Assembly: GCA_026392045.1 (NCBI GenBank)
Contig: JAPLCU010000112.1
Coordinates: forward strand, 1 to 32,719
Source of the DNA: Armatimonadota bacterium
GTDB taxonomy: Bacteria; Armatimonadota; UBA5829
Length of the DNA stretch: 32,719 nucleotides
Reading direction: 5' to 3'
The notes under the pieces are model-generated. The model worked only from the letters and a program-made list of their open reading frames with translations, did not search any database and was not told the DNA's origin. The position numbers and the translations under genes are program-made. Positions 14,883-23,288 of the stretch are shown piece after piece (positions within the stretch are counted from its first letter, which is position 1; every line of letters begins with the position of its first letter).

Positions 14883-17800
14883 TTATTCCTCTCTAAGCGC
14901 CTGCACCAACGCGTCGTTTACGACATTTCTGGCGGCGATGGCACATGATATCAAACCAACCGCAGCAATTGCGGCGAGCAATGCGAATATTATACCCCAG
15001 TTGATTTTAGATTGGGTGGATGCGATATGGGGCGCGACCGCAACCAGCGCGGAAATTGTGCCGCAGATGAGGCCAATCAGCAGCAGACCCGCGTTTTCCA
15101 TTATCAGAATACGGGATAAATGGGCTTTCGTGAAGCCGGTTGCAAGCATCAGCGCGAACTCACGCTTGCGCTCAAGCGCGCTTCGAAGAACTACGGCCAC
15201 AAGGCCGACCGTGCCCAGCAGCAACCCCAGGCCGCCAAGCGCGAGGAATACCGACAGATATGTGTTTTGCACTGCCATGTATGAGTTCAGAACCTCGCGT
15301 GTGGATCGAACTTCCAGGCCCATGTCGCCGAGGTTTGCCCTGAGCGATTCCGTAACTTTGTTCTCCATGCCCTTTGGTATTTCTACTAAGAAGTAACGGG
15401 GAGCGCTGATGTTTGGAAAGAGTTGCCTGAAATTGCGCTCGGAAGAGAGAATTTCGCTTGCAAAGATGCTTCCATTCAGAAGACCCTCGAATCGGACATT
15501 CACCGGGCTGCCGCTCTCATTCTTGAGCGCAAGCGTCTTTCCAAGCCCCGAATGAAGCGACCATTGCACGCTGCTTGCATCTCCAAAGACCGAGATCGTG
15601 TCGCGTTTGTTTTGATCGAGAGCCGCCCACGGGCTAGTCACGTTGAAACCGCCCCGCTCAATAAATTCTGGGCTTACTCCGAGCATGCGCGGCTGAGTGG
15701 TTTTTGCGAGATTAAGGCAACTGATGTCGTCACCGGGGCTCATGAGAAATTTATATACATGCACATTTTTGAATATCTTTTCGTCTTCGGCTGGAAAACC
15801 CAACGCCTCGCGGCCTGCCGGGGCGCCGAAATCGTAACGGATTGGTAAAGACGAGATTGCTCGGAGCGCAAAACCGCCTGTGCCTGAGGATTTCTGGGTG
15901 TAATCGGTGCGGGTAAAATCCCACGTGTTCGCCGCCACTGCAATTATCATAAAGCTCGCGGCAGCGATCAAGCCAACCACCAGCAGGCTTCTTCCGGGGT
16001 TCGCGGCGGCGCTTCGCAGGGCTAGCATTGATGTCGATATCGGCCTGAATATGCCGCAAAGAGCGCGGGCTAAAGTTAGATCAACAGCAGCGATTCCTGC
16101 GATCAAAAGCAGCGCGCCGCACCCGAAAAATGCGCCTGTGGGCGGAATTGTTTTTGCAATGGTGGATATCGAGAAGAGAACTATCGCAACGGCTAGGGAG
16201 GTTGAAAATACGAGTAGGGATCGAGTGTAATGTTTTGTTAGTTTCGGGAACGAGTTTCCCGAAACACCGGAGCTATTCAGAACTCCCATCGCCTGCCATC
16301 CTGCGAGGAGATCAAGAACTCGGGTTTTGCTGAGGCCTTTAATCCCCCATGCGATTGATACAATCCCGACCGCCAGACCCGATATCGCACCCATGAGAAC
16401 ACTTGCGGGGGTCACATGCAGCCAGAGCGCGGATGTGCCGACAGCGCCAATCCACCATGATCTCAGCGCGGCCATAATTGCCCAGGCGTATAAGATTCCT
16501 AACGGAACCCCTATCAGCATGCCCGCTGCAGTGAGGCAGATCCCCTCGCCCATCACAATTTTGCCTGCCTGGCGTGAATCGAACCCGCACGCCATCATAA
16601 TACCGGTTTGCGATGCGCGTCTGTCTGCCGAAAGGCGCATTAGCGTCCCCGCGAGACCTGCGCCTGCAATCACCAGAAAGAAGCTCATACTCAGGAAAAG
16701 CTGGCCGAAATCAGTGGCGCCGGCGGACGCTGCAAGCGCCAATTGGCGGACGGGCTGGAAAACCATTCCGGCGGCGGCGGGTTTTGTCTTGGCTATAAAT
16801 GAGCTCGCGAATTTATCTTCAATTGCAGATATATTGGGTTGCAGACGGATAGATGTGACCCATCCGGCATTTTCGCCGCTCGTGGAACCTTTAGCCCACA
16901 GCTCTTTTGCCGTTTCCATGCTCACATAAGCCTTGGGGGTGGTCTTGTAAGCTTCCCAATACACTTCATCCTTTGGCCGAATACGGTTCATATCTATGGG
17001 GAAGGGCGCTTTCCATTCGTCTATGCTATCGGCATCGGTAATTCCCTCGAAAATCGGCACGAGGTCGCGATTGTTTGCCGGGTCAGACATATCAATTATT
17101 CGGGCAAGGGTGAGCGTAATCGAAGCATCATGATAAGTGCCGTCTGGAGCCGAAACCAAGTAGGTGAGATCGATCTTGTCGCCAATCTTTGCGCCAATAT
17201 CACTCGCTGCCCAAGAGTTTAAGCGAATGTCGTTTTTGCTTTCCGCTTTCCACTTTCCACTTTCCACTCCTTCTACAGCGGCAATTATCGAATATGGGAT
17301 GCCGTTCGCCGTGCCGTGCTTTTTGATTGTTGTTGCCAGATAAACAGATGCGAGCGCCGATTGGATGCCACAATCAGCAGCAGCGCTGCGCGCGATGTCT
17401 ACTTGAGAATCGCTCAGCAGCATCCCCTCACTTTGCAGGGAAACGGAATCGTTTTTGGAGTCCCGAACCAGTTTAAGACCGTAATCGGAGAGTGTGCATG
17501 CTGCTGCGAGCGCAGCCTTTAGATTTCGTTCGATATCGCCTGAATCGGAGTTGGATTCTACGAGCATTGCGTTCGCAACATTCTTTTTGCCTATCTCAGA
17601 AAGAAGCCATTCGCGGGAGATAAAGACATTGCGCGGGGTGTCTGTGCTTGCACTCAGACGAAAACCGCCAACGCCATTATCAGGCAGAATCGCGGCGACT
17701 TCCAAGCGAATTGAGCTGAGCGCTTCATCGCGTGATCTATGCTCAAAGAGTGTGCCTGAAGGGATGGCGCTCTGTTTATCGATATTTATGAGAAGGCTGT

Positions 17801-18251
17801 CTCCGATTTTGAGATTGAGGTCATTTGCAAGAGATTCGCTGATTGCTGCCTGGCGTTGGCTCAGCGGGAGCTTCGCCCTCCCCCACAGTTGCCAAAACGA
17901 ATCATCGACGCCGATCACACCGGCGTTGGGAACAGATGCGTTGCTCATGGCGTTCGCAGCCGATCCTCTGGTGATTACGATAGGCGCAATAAGCTTCACT
18001 TTGCTGGCGAGATTGTTATCATGAATGAGATCATAGGCCAGGGCTTGCCTGAAAAAATGCGTAGACACCAGCGCGTAATCGGTATTGCCGAGCCGTGCTA
18101 GCGCTGTATCGCGAAGACTGCCTTTGACTGAATCCCCGATCACCAGCGAACCGACTATCACCGCAGCCGCTATCGCAACGCCAAACGCCACCATCACGCC
18201 CGTGCGCCAATAATAGAGCAAGCTGCGCATGATCAATCTTCGAGTGTTCAA
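14883..18251 (-). CDS. FtsX/LolCE-like ABC transporter permease
   Basis: The 1122-residue protein starts at TTG 18251, overlapping the ATPase stop (CATTGA); ATG 18230 is an alternative. It has an N-terminal helix (about 16-40), a large extracytoplasmic domain (about 41-510), an FtsX-type helix block (about 515-730), a second extracytoplasmic domain and a C-terminal FtsX block with LALGGLGLLLGTVGLVAVVLRSALERKREFALMLATGF. Two FtsX blocks match MacB/LolC-type or duplicated permeases that move lipoproteins or act as mechanotransmitters. In-frame repeats are the palindrome at 16241-16265 (SGNSFPK) and a purine-rich repeat at 17238-17270 (VESGKWKAESK). Confidence 0.93.
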   Translation of the reverse strand: MNTRRLIMRSLLYYWRTGVMVAFGVAIAAAVIVGSLVIGDSVKGSLRDTALARLGNTDYALVSTHFFRQALAYDLIHDNNLASKVKLIAPIVITRGSAANAMSNASVPNAGVIGVDDSFWQLWGRAKLPLSQRQAAISESLANDLNLKIGDSLLINIDKQSAIPSGTLFEHRSRDEALSSIRLEVAAILPDNGVGGFRLSASTDTPRNVFISREWLLSEIGKKNVANAMLVESNSDSGDIERNLKAALAAACTLSDYGLKLVRDSKNDSVSLQSEGMLLSDSQVDIARSAAADCGIQSALASVYLATTIKKHGTANGIPYSIIAAVEGVESGKWKAESKNDIRLNSWAASDIGAKIGDKIDLTYLVSAPDGTYHDASITLTLARIIDMSDPANNRDLVPIFEGITDADSIDEWKAPFPIDMNRIRPKDEVYWEAYKTTPKAYVSMETAKELWAKGSTSGENAGWVTSIRLQPNISAIEDKFASSFIAKTKPAAAGMVFQPVRQLALAASAGATDFGQLFLSMSFFLVIAGAGLAGTLMRLSADRRASQTGIMMACGFDSRQAGKIVMGEGICLTAAGMLIGVPLGILYAWAIMAALRSWWIGAVGTSALWLHVTPASVLMGAISGLAVGIVSIAWGIKGLSKTRVLDLLAGWQAMGVLNSSGVSGNSFPKLTKHYTRSLLVFSTSLAVAIVLFSISTIAKTIPPTGAFFGCGALLLIAGIAAVDLTLARALCGIFRPISTSMLALRSAAANPGRSLLVVGLIAAASFMIIAVAANTWDFTRTDYTQKSSGTGGFALRAISSLPIRYDFGAPAGREALGFPAEDEKIFKNVHVYKFLMSPGDDISCLNLAKTTQPRMLGVSPEFIERGGFNVTSPWAALDQNKRDTISVFGDASSVQWSLHSGLGKTLALKNESGSPVNVRFEGLLNGSIFASEILSSERNFRQLFPNISAPRYFLVEIPKGMENKVTESLRANLGDMGLEVRSTREVLNSYMAVQNTYLSVFLALGGLGLLLGTVGLVAVVLRSALERKREFALMLATGFTKAHLSRILIMENAGLLLIGLICGTISALVAVAPHIASTQSKINWGIIFALLAAIAAVGLISCAIAARNVVNDALVQALREE
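16241..16265. repeat. Palindrome inside the FtsX-like gene
   Basis: Arms GTTTCGGGAA and TTCCCGAAAC flank CGAGT. It is translated in frame as part of SGVSGNSFPK (about residues 662-672), in a hydrophilic loop between helices. It shares its arms with the element at 9874-9899 and its 10+5+10 geometry with 30112-30136. Confidence 0.8.
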
Positions 18252-19099
18252 TGTGCTCCACCAGCCTCAGATGACGTGTTGACTGGTATCAGTGTGCCGT
18301 CGGAGATCATGAAGATCTTTGAGAATCTGGCGGCATGGGCATGATTATGCGTGACCATAATTACTGTCGCGCCCTGCTCAGCGGCAAGTTCCAAAAGTAG
18401 ATCGATAATATTTCTACCAGCCTGCCAGTCAAGATTACCCGTCGGCTCATCGCACAAAAGCAGCTTCGCGCCGTTGATAAGAGCTCGGGCAATCGCCACG
18501 CGCTGCCTTTCGCCGCCGGACATCTGCGCGGGAAATGCATCGGCGCGAGGCAGAATGCCTACACGTTCAAGGAGAGCTTGGGCCTTTGCTGTGATTTGAC
18601 CGCGTCCTTCGACGGAGCTCAGGATGCTGGGCTTGTCGCTCAGGATGCTGGGCTTGTCGCTCAGGATGCTGGGCTTATCGCTCAGGATGCTGGGCTTGTC
18701 GCTCAGGATGCTGGGCTTATCGCTCAGGATGCTGGGCTTTTTGTTTGCGGAGGCAATAGTAGGAAGCAAGACATTTTCCAGCGCCGTGAGCTGTGGCAAT
18801 AGATGGTGGTCCTGGAATATGAACCCGACCTGGTTCGCGCGAAACTCGGCCAGTGACTTGCCCTCGAGCTTATTTATCTCAATATCACCGATTCGCACAG
18901 AGCCGGAGGTGGGTTTATCCAGCGAACCTGCTATGTTCAGCAGTGTGCTCTTGCCCGAGCCGGATGGGCCGACAATAGCCACAGTTTCGCCAGGCATAAC
19001 GCTCAGCGACACTCCATCGAGTATCGTAACCTCTGCCTGGGAAGTTTTATAAATCTTTGCGACCTCGGTGAATCTCAGGTCCCGCGAGGCATTGATCAT
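18248..19099 (-). CDS. LolD/MacB-like ABC transporter ATPase with a KPSIL repeat insertion
   Basis: AAGGAG 7 nt upstream of ATG 19099 sets the start. The ATG overlaps the preceding stop (ATGA). The 283-residue protein has Walker A GPSGSGKS (44-51), Q-loop Q96, signature SGGERQ (194-199), Walker B LLLCDEPT (213-220) and H-loop H251, so it should be active. Between the Q-loop and the signature lie six copies of KPSIL (121-160) joined by Ser-Asp, an expansion absent from usual LolD proteins of about 230 residues. The gene pairs with the FtsX-like permease in a 4-nt overlap, pointing to one lipoprotein or envelope transporter. The repeat is detailed separately. Confidence 0.93.
   Translation of the reverse strand: MINASRDLRFTEVAKIYKTSQAEVTILDGVSLSVMPGETVAIVGPSGSGKSTLLNIAGSLDKPTSGSVRIGDIEINKLEGKSLAEFRANQVGFIFQDHHLLPQLTALENVLLPTIASANKKPSILSDKPSILSDKPSILSDKPSILSDKPSILSDKPSILSSVEGRGQITAKAQALLERVGILPRADAFPAQMSGGERQRVAIARALINGAKLLLCDEPTGNLDWQAGRNIIDLLLELAAEQGATVIMVTHNHAHAARFSKIFMISDGTLIPVNTSSEAGGAH
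18618..18740. repeat. 21-bp tandem repeat inside the ATPase gene
   Basis: Five full 21-bp units (CTCAGGATGCTGGGCTT plus GTCG or ATCG) and one 18-bp partial unit run head to tail. On the coding strand each unit is read as SDKPSIL. The flanking block at 18608-18617 with CGACGGAG (TCGAAGGA type) links the array to the intergenic repeat at 20740-20816, which has the same period and the shared word CATCCTGAG. Units differ only at a synonymous Asp codon position, so the expansion is recent. Confidence 0.95.
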
Positions 19100-20667
19100 T
19101 TTGAATCTCCTTGAAATTGCTCTTTCAACGCAAGAGCGCCGGTTGGGCATGCTTGAGCGCATTTTTTAGCGGCCTTACGAAGGCCTTTTGAGAGCGGTTC
19201 GCTGAATGGCACTCCTACTTGCACATCAAAGCCTCGGCCTATGAAAGTCAACCCCAAAGGCTCACCGGCATCTTTGGCAATTGCAATACAGATTCCGCAT
19301 GAGATGCATTTGCCAGGCTCGAAAATGATCTCCGGGTGGTCATCATAGCGCTCGAGCTTTTTTGATCTGCCTTTGATAGTATTTGGGCTGGCGTCGTATT
19401 CGATAGCCCAATCGCGCAGCTTGCAGGCGCGCAGCTTTGAGCATTCGCAGTGCAGGCAGCGTTCGGCTTCATTGCTGGTATCGTTCGGTGTAAGGCCATT
19501 CCCAGAATGTTTTGTTCTGCCCGATGAGCTGGCGTAGGCCATGAAAACAGCCATTTCTTCGTCTGTGATATGGCCCATGCGCACCGTGAACGGCCTGTCG
19601 TGAACTTTTATCGGCTTGCCGAATATATGATGAGCTATGGCATGAGCGGCAGCCCTGCCTTCACCGACTGATCTCACCGCCAGTTTCGACGGAACCACAG
19701 CCGCACCCGCCGCAAATATGCCCAGAGCGCCGGTCATCATAGTGTGCTTATCCACCTTGACCCCATGCGCTGTCATTTGAATGTCGAGCGCCTGCGCGCG
19801 CTCCGGTTCGATTTTGCCGATGGCGAGCAGCACGGCGTCATAATCGCGATGCAGATGCTCGAGAGTTGCGCCCGTCACAGCGCTGTTAAGCTCGAACTTG
19901 GCGCCCATTTTTTGAATAATTGCTATTTCGGCGTCCAAAACGTCATTTGGCAGGCGATCTTTCGATACTTCGTAACGCAGCGCGCCGCCTGCTTCGGGTC
20001 TGCTATCGAAAATCGCGCAGGCGATTCCCTCTTGAATCAGATAATACGCGGCGGAAAGCCCAGTCGGACCGGAGCCGATGATCGCGGCGCGCTTACCTGT
20101 GGCTGGTTTGCATTCAGGCATATACGGGGAGCCGGATTGCAGGTCAACATCGGCAGCGAATCTCTTTAGTAGGCAGATAGAGACCGGCGCGTCGTGAATG
20201 CCGCGCCTGCAGACCTTTTCGCATATCTCCGGGCAGATTCGTCCCAATGCAGCGGGAAGCGCTATGCGGTCTTTGATCACTTTGATTGCTTCATGATGCT
20301 CGCCCCTGGAAAGATGCGTAATCATCAGCGGGATGTCCATGTGCGCCGGACAAGCGCTCTGGCAAGGGCCGACACAGTCGCCGGTGTGATCGCCCAAGAG
20401 CAGTTCAAGCGCCATTCGTCGGGCGCTATGGACGTCATCAGAATCACTTTCCACCGCCATGCCCTCTTGAGCAACAGTCGCGCACGCAGGCACAAGATTG
20501 GACCCGCCGTTGACCTTTACCACACAGATCATGCAAGAGGTCGTGGCGGAATGCCCGCGCAAATAGCAGAGCGTAGGAATCTTTACCCCGAGCTTATTAG
20601 CGGCATCTAGGATAGTCGCGCCTGGTTCTACCGATATTTGTTTGTTGTCTATTGTTATGTTTGGCAT
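19096..20667 (-). CDS. 2Fe-2S/GltD-like iron-sulfur flavoprotein
   Basis: The 523-residue protein most likely starts at ATG 20667; upstream sequence in frame is dispersed repeat. Residues 1-75 are a 2Fe-2S ferredoxin domain (C34, C45, C48, C62). GltD-type cluster Cys follow (C98, C102, C106, C145, C149, C153). An FAD Rossmann motif IIGSGPTG lies at 196-203 and the closing FAD motif GIFAAGAAV at 316-324. Only about 30 residues separate the single AIG (282-284) from this motif, so the NAD(P)H-binding domain of ordinary GltD is missing. The C-terminal part has CLHCEC, C415 and a ferredoxin-like cluster (C454, C457, C460, C503, C507). It follows the NuoEF fusion gene and overlaps the ATPase gene, so it is a likely electron-transfer partner of the fusion. 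Confidence 0.9.
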   Translation of the reverse strand: MPNITIDNKQISVEPGATILDAANKLGVKIPTLCYLRGHSATTSCMICVVKVNGGSNLVPACATVAQEGMAVESDSDDVHSARRMALELLLGDHTGDCVGPCQSACPAHMDIPLMITHLSRGEHHEAIKVIKDRIALPAALGRICPEICEKVCRRGIHDAPVSICLLKRFAADVDLQSGSPYMPECKPATGKRAAIIGSGPTGLSAAYYLIQEGIACAIFDSRPEAGGALRYEVSKDRLPNDVLDAEIAIIQKMGAKFELNSAVTGATLEHLHRDYDAVLLAIGKIEPERAQALDIQMTAHGVKVDKHTMMTGALGIFAAGAAVVPSKLAVRSVGEGRAAAHAIAHHIFGKPIKVHDRPFTVRMGHITDEEMAVFMAYASSSGRTKHSGNGLTPNDTSNEAERCLHCECSKLRACKLRDWAIEYDASPNTIKGRSKKLERYDDHPEIIFEPGKCISCGICIAIAKDAGEPLGLTFIGRGFDVQVGVPFSEPLSKGLRKAAKKCAQACPTGALALKEQFQGDSK

Positions 20668-20677
20668 AATTGATTTT

Positions 20678-20719
20678 ATCGCGAAAACCCGAAAGGCCGA
20701 AAGCCCGAAAATTCTCTTA
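20678..20719. repeat. GCGAAA...GGCCGAAAG dispersed repeat copy
   Basis: ATCGCGAAAACCCGAAAGGCCGAAAG is split here as ATCGCGAAAACCCG and AAAGGCCGAAAG. It matches the two near-identical copies at 30048-30090 and 30268-30310 and the inverted copy at 30339-30381 over the GCGAAA/GGCCGAAAG core. It lies upstream of the flavoprotein gene. Confidence 0.6.
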
Positions 20720-20739
20720 ATTAGGATACAAAGCATCTA

Positions 20740-20816
20740 CCACTTCGCCATCCTGAGGCTCCACTTCGCCATCCTGAGGCCCCACTTCGCCATCCTGAGG
20801 CTCTCGAAGGATGAGC
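20740..20816. repeat. Three tandem 21-bp CATCCTGAG units
   Basis: CCACTTCGCCATCCTGAGG units of 21 bp repeat three times (20740-20760, 20761-20781, 20782-20802) and end in CTCTCGAAGGATG, which pairs with CATCCTGAGG-like sequence. The array fills much of the 224-nt gap between the NuoEF fusion gene and the flavoprotein gene. It has the same 21-bp period as the coding array in the ATPase gene. Confidence 0.85.
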
Positions 20817-20852
20817 AGCATGATAACGTTCCAGACAAAAACAATTCCCTTC

Positions 20853-20890
20853 ATTCAGAACTCATAATTCATAACTCAGAACTCAAAACT
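20853..20890. repeat. Short AACTCA/AATTCA direct repeats
   Basis: CAGAACTCATAATTCATAAC and then CAGAACTCAAAACT form imperfect direct repeats just before the stop codon of the NuoEF fusion gene. The run is simple-sequence type and has no evident function. Confidence 0.45.
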
Positions 20891-20891
20891 T

Positions 20892-23288
20892 CTATTCCAC
20901 CCTTATCGAATCCACCGGGCAGACCTGCATGCAGGTGTCGCAGCGGATGCATTTTTCCTGGTCGATTTCATGCTTTTCAAACGGCGTCATAGAGATTGCC
21001 TGGACAGGACAATGCTGCGCGCATTTTGTACAGCCTATGCAATCATCGGTGACGCTGTATTTTATCAAAGCCTTGCACCTGCCTGCCGGACATTTGCCCT
21101 CCAGGTGCGCCTTATATTCGTCGCGGAAATAATGCAATGTGGAAAGCACCGGATTTGGGGCCGTTTGGCCTAGTCCGCAGAGGCTTCCTCGTTTGACCAT
21201 GTGCGCCAGGTTTTCCAGTGTTTCAAGATCGCCGTGCTTGCCGTGGCCAGTGCAGAGCCTGTCTAAAATATCCAGCATGCGCCGGGTTCCCACTCGGCAG
21301 AAAGTGCATTTGCCGCAAGATTCGTGCTGGGTAAACTCCAAAAAGTAACGCGCGATGTCCACCATGCAGTCTTGATCGTCTAAGACAACCAGCCCGCCGG
21401 AGCCCATAATCGCGCCTGCTGATGTGAGCGCCTCATAATCAACCGCCGTATCCGCCATTTCAGCAGGAATGCATCCGCCCGAGGGTCCGCCGATTTGCAC
21501 TGCTTTGAACTTGCGCCCGCCCGGAACCCCGCCTCCGATCTCCTCCACGATTTCGCGAACGCTGATCCCCATCGGCACCTCTATAAGCCCACCACGCGTG
21601 ACCTTACCCGCGAGCGCAAAGACCTTTGTGCCTTTGCTGGTCATTGTGCCAAACTTGGCGAACGCTTCCGCGCCATTTTTCACGATATACGGCATCAGCG
21701 AATAGGTTTCCACGTTGTTTACATTGGTTGGTTTGCCCCAAAGTCCGCTTTCGGCGGGGTATGGCGGCCTCAGCCGGGGCATTCCGCGCTTGCCCTCGAT
21801 GCTTGCAATAAGCGCCGATTCCTCGCCGCAGACAAACGCGCCGGCGCCTTCCATAATACGCAGTTTCAAGCTGAAATGGCTCCCAAAGACCTTGTCTCCG
21901 AGGAGACCGCGTTTTTTGCAGCGTTCAATTGCATCGCGGATTCGCTTGACGGCAAGCGGGTATCCCGCGCGAATATAGAGGTAGCCCTCGTTCGCGCCGA
22001 CCGCAAACGCCGCAATCGCCATCCCCTCCAGCACCCTGTAAGGGTACGACTCCAAAATCATGCGGTCCATGAACGCGCCGGGGTCGCCCTCGTCGCCATT
22101 GCAGATGACATATTTAACATCACTCTTGACCGCGCGGGTGAGCTGCCACTTATTCCCGGTTGGGAAACCGGCGCCGCCCCTGCCTCGCAAGCCTGAGCGT
22201 TTCACGATATCTATGACCTCTTCGGGCTTGCCGGTGGTCACGCATTTTCTGAGCGCTTCAAAGCCGCCAAGCTCAATGTATTCGTCCAAATCCAGCGGGT
22301 CAATCTGGCCGCAGAGCTCGGTGGCGATGTGCTTCTGCCGCCCGAGGAATGCGCAGACAGGCTCGTCGCGGACGTCGATTGCGTAGCGAGTGACCGGCGC
22401 CCAGCTTTCGTCCGTGAGAATGTTATCTAAACCAGATGAAAATGCGGCCTTAATACGCCGCAGAATGCCGCCAGGCTTGAAGTGTTTTCGGACGATTCCG
22501 CGCGCGTCTGCGGGGTCTACTTTTGCGTAGATTGCGGTCGATCCGTCATTATTTGTGCCTGCGATTTCCACCATCGGTGTCTGATGGCACATACCCACGC
22601 AGCCCACGGGTTTCACCGCAGCCGGTATGGCAAGCTCATTCACCGCCTGCTCAAGGGCTGCGCGCACATCCGCGCTGCCGCCCGCTATGCAGCAGGAACC
22701 CATTCCAATTCTTATCTCCGCCAGGCCCTTGATGTGCTGATTCGGCAGATCGAAACGCTTGGCCACAAGCCCGCGCCGCTCAAGTTCCAGAAAATCATGC
22801 AGCGCATTACCTACGGTATCGTGCGTGAGGTGGCCATAGGTGACGCCGTCTATTTGCATGGCGGGCGCGAGGGTGCAGCAGCCGAGGCACACGACCTTTT
22901 GCACGGTAAAGACGCCGTCCGGGTCGGTGTCATCATCGTCGGCGATACCAAGCTGCCTGCGTAAGGCATCGTGGACCAGTTCCGCGCCTTTTACATGGCA
23001 CGCGGTGCCATGGCAGACGCTTACCAGGTGCCGCCCAACGGGTTTGTGGCGGAACTTCGAGTAAAATGATGCCACGCCTATGATGGCGGAAGGTGTGATC
23101 TCGCTGATCTCGCAGACTCGGCGCATCGCCTCCTCCGGCAGGTAACGATACTGCTTCTGAATCGCCTGCAAGATCGGAATTGCGGCGCTGGGAGACGTGC
23201 CGAGGCGCTCGACAATGGAGTCGACAAACGAAAGATCGATCTCGGACGCAATGGGACACTGCATCCGAACATTTGAATTACTCGGCAT
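20892..23288 (-). CDS. NuoE-NuoF (HydB/HoxF-like) NADH-binding iron-sulfur flavoprotein fusion
   Basis: ATG 23288 overlaps the upstream stop (TAATG) with GGAAAG before it, giving 798 residues. Residues about 15-170 are a NuoE 2Fe-2S domain (C92, C97, C134, C138). Residues about 185-270 are a second thioredoxin-like 2Fe-2S domain (C199/C200, C230, C234). The NuoF core has the FMN loop RGRGGAGFPTG (368-378), NADH-site residues GAFVCGEESALIASIEGKR (483-501) and a 4Fe-4S site (C658, C661, C664, C704). Two ferredoxin clusters end the chain (C750-C760, C780-C790). NADH oxidation with FMN is expected. Such a fusion is the core of electron-bifurcating hydrogenase and related complexes, but no hydrogenase is visible here. 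Confidence 0.93.
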   Translation of the reverse strand: MPSNSNVRMQCPIASEIDLSFVDSIVERLGTSPSAAIPILQAIQKQYRYLPEEAMRRVCEISEITPSAIIGVASFYSKFRHKPVGRHLVSVCHGTACHVKGAELVHDALRRQLGIADDDDTDPDGVFTVQKVVCLGCCTLAPAMQIDGVTYGHLTHDTVGNALHDFLELERRGLVAKRFDLPNQHIKGLAEIRIGMGSCCIAGGSADVRAALEQAVNELAIPAAVKPVGCVGMCHQTPMVEIAGTNNDGSTAIYAKVDPADARGIVRKHFKPGGILRRIKAAFSSGLDNILTDESWAPVTRYAIDVRDEPVCAFLGRQKHIATELCGQIDPLDLDEYIELGGFEALRKCVTTGKPEEVIDIVKRSGLRGRGGAGFPTGNKWQLTRAVKSDVKYVICNGDEGDPGAFMDRMILESYPYRVLEGMAIAAFAVGANEGYLYIRAGYPLAVKRIRDAIERCKKRGLLGDKVFGSHFSLKLRIMEGAGAFVCGEESALIASIEGKRGMPRLRPPYPAESGLWGKPTNVNNVETYSLMPYIVKNGAEAFAKFGTMTSKGTKVFALAGKVTRGGLIEVPMGISVREIVEEIGGGVPGGRKFKAVQIGGPSGGCIPAEMADTAVDYEALTSAGAIMGSGGLVVLDDQDCMVDIARYFLEFTQHESCGKCTFCRVGTRRMLDILDRLCTGHGKHGDLETLENLAHMVKRGSLCGLGQTAPNPVLSTLHYFRDEYKAHLEGKCPAGRCKALIKYSVTDDCIGCTKCAQHCPVQAISMTPFEKHEIDQEKCIRCDTCMQVCPVDSIRVE

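Noticed and set aside
18618-18740. The tandem repeats as a possible CRISPR array
   Set aside because: The 21-bp units are contiguous with no spacers and lie in frame inside an ATPase gene.
18624-19052. Plus-strand open frame of repeated LGLSLRM residues
   Set aside because: It is the antisense reading of the ATPase gene across its tandem repeat, with no ribosome site or homology.
20668-20736. N-terminal extension of the flavoprotein from an upstream start
   Set aside because: The extra codons are translated from the dispersed GCGAAA repeat, and the ferredoxin domain begins normally at 20667.
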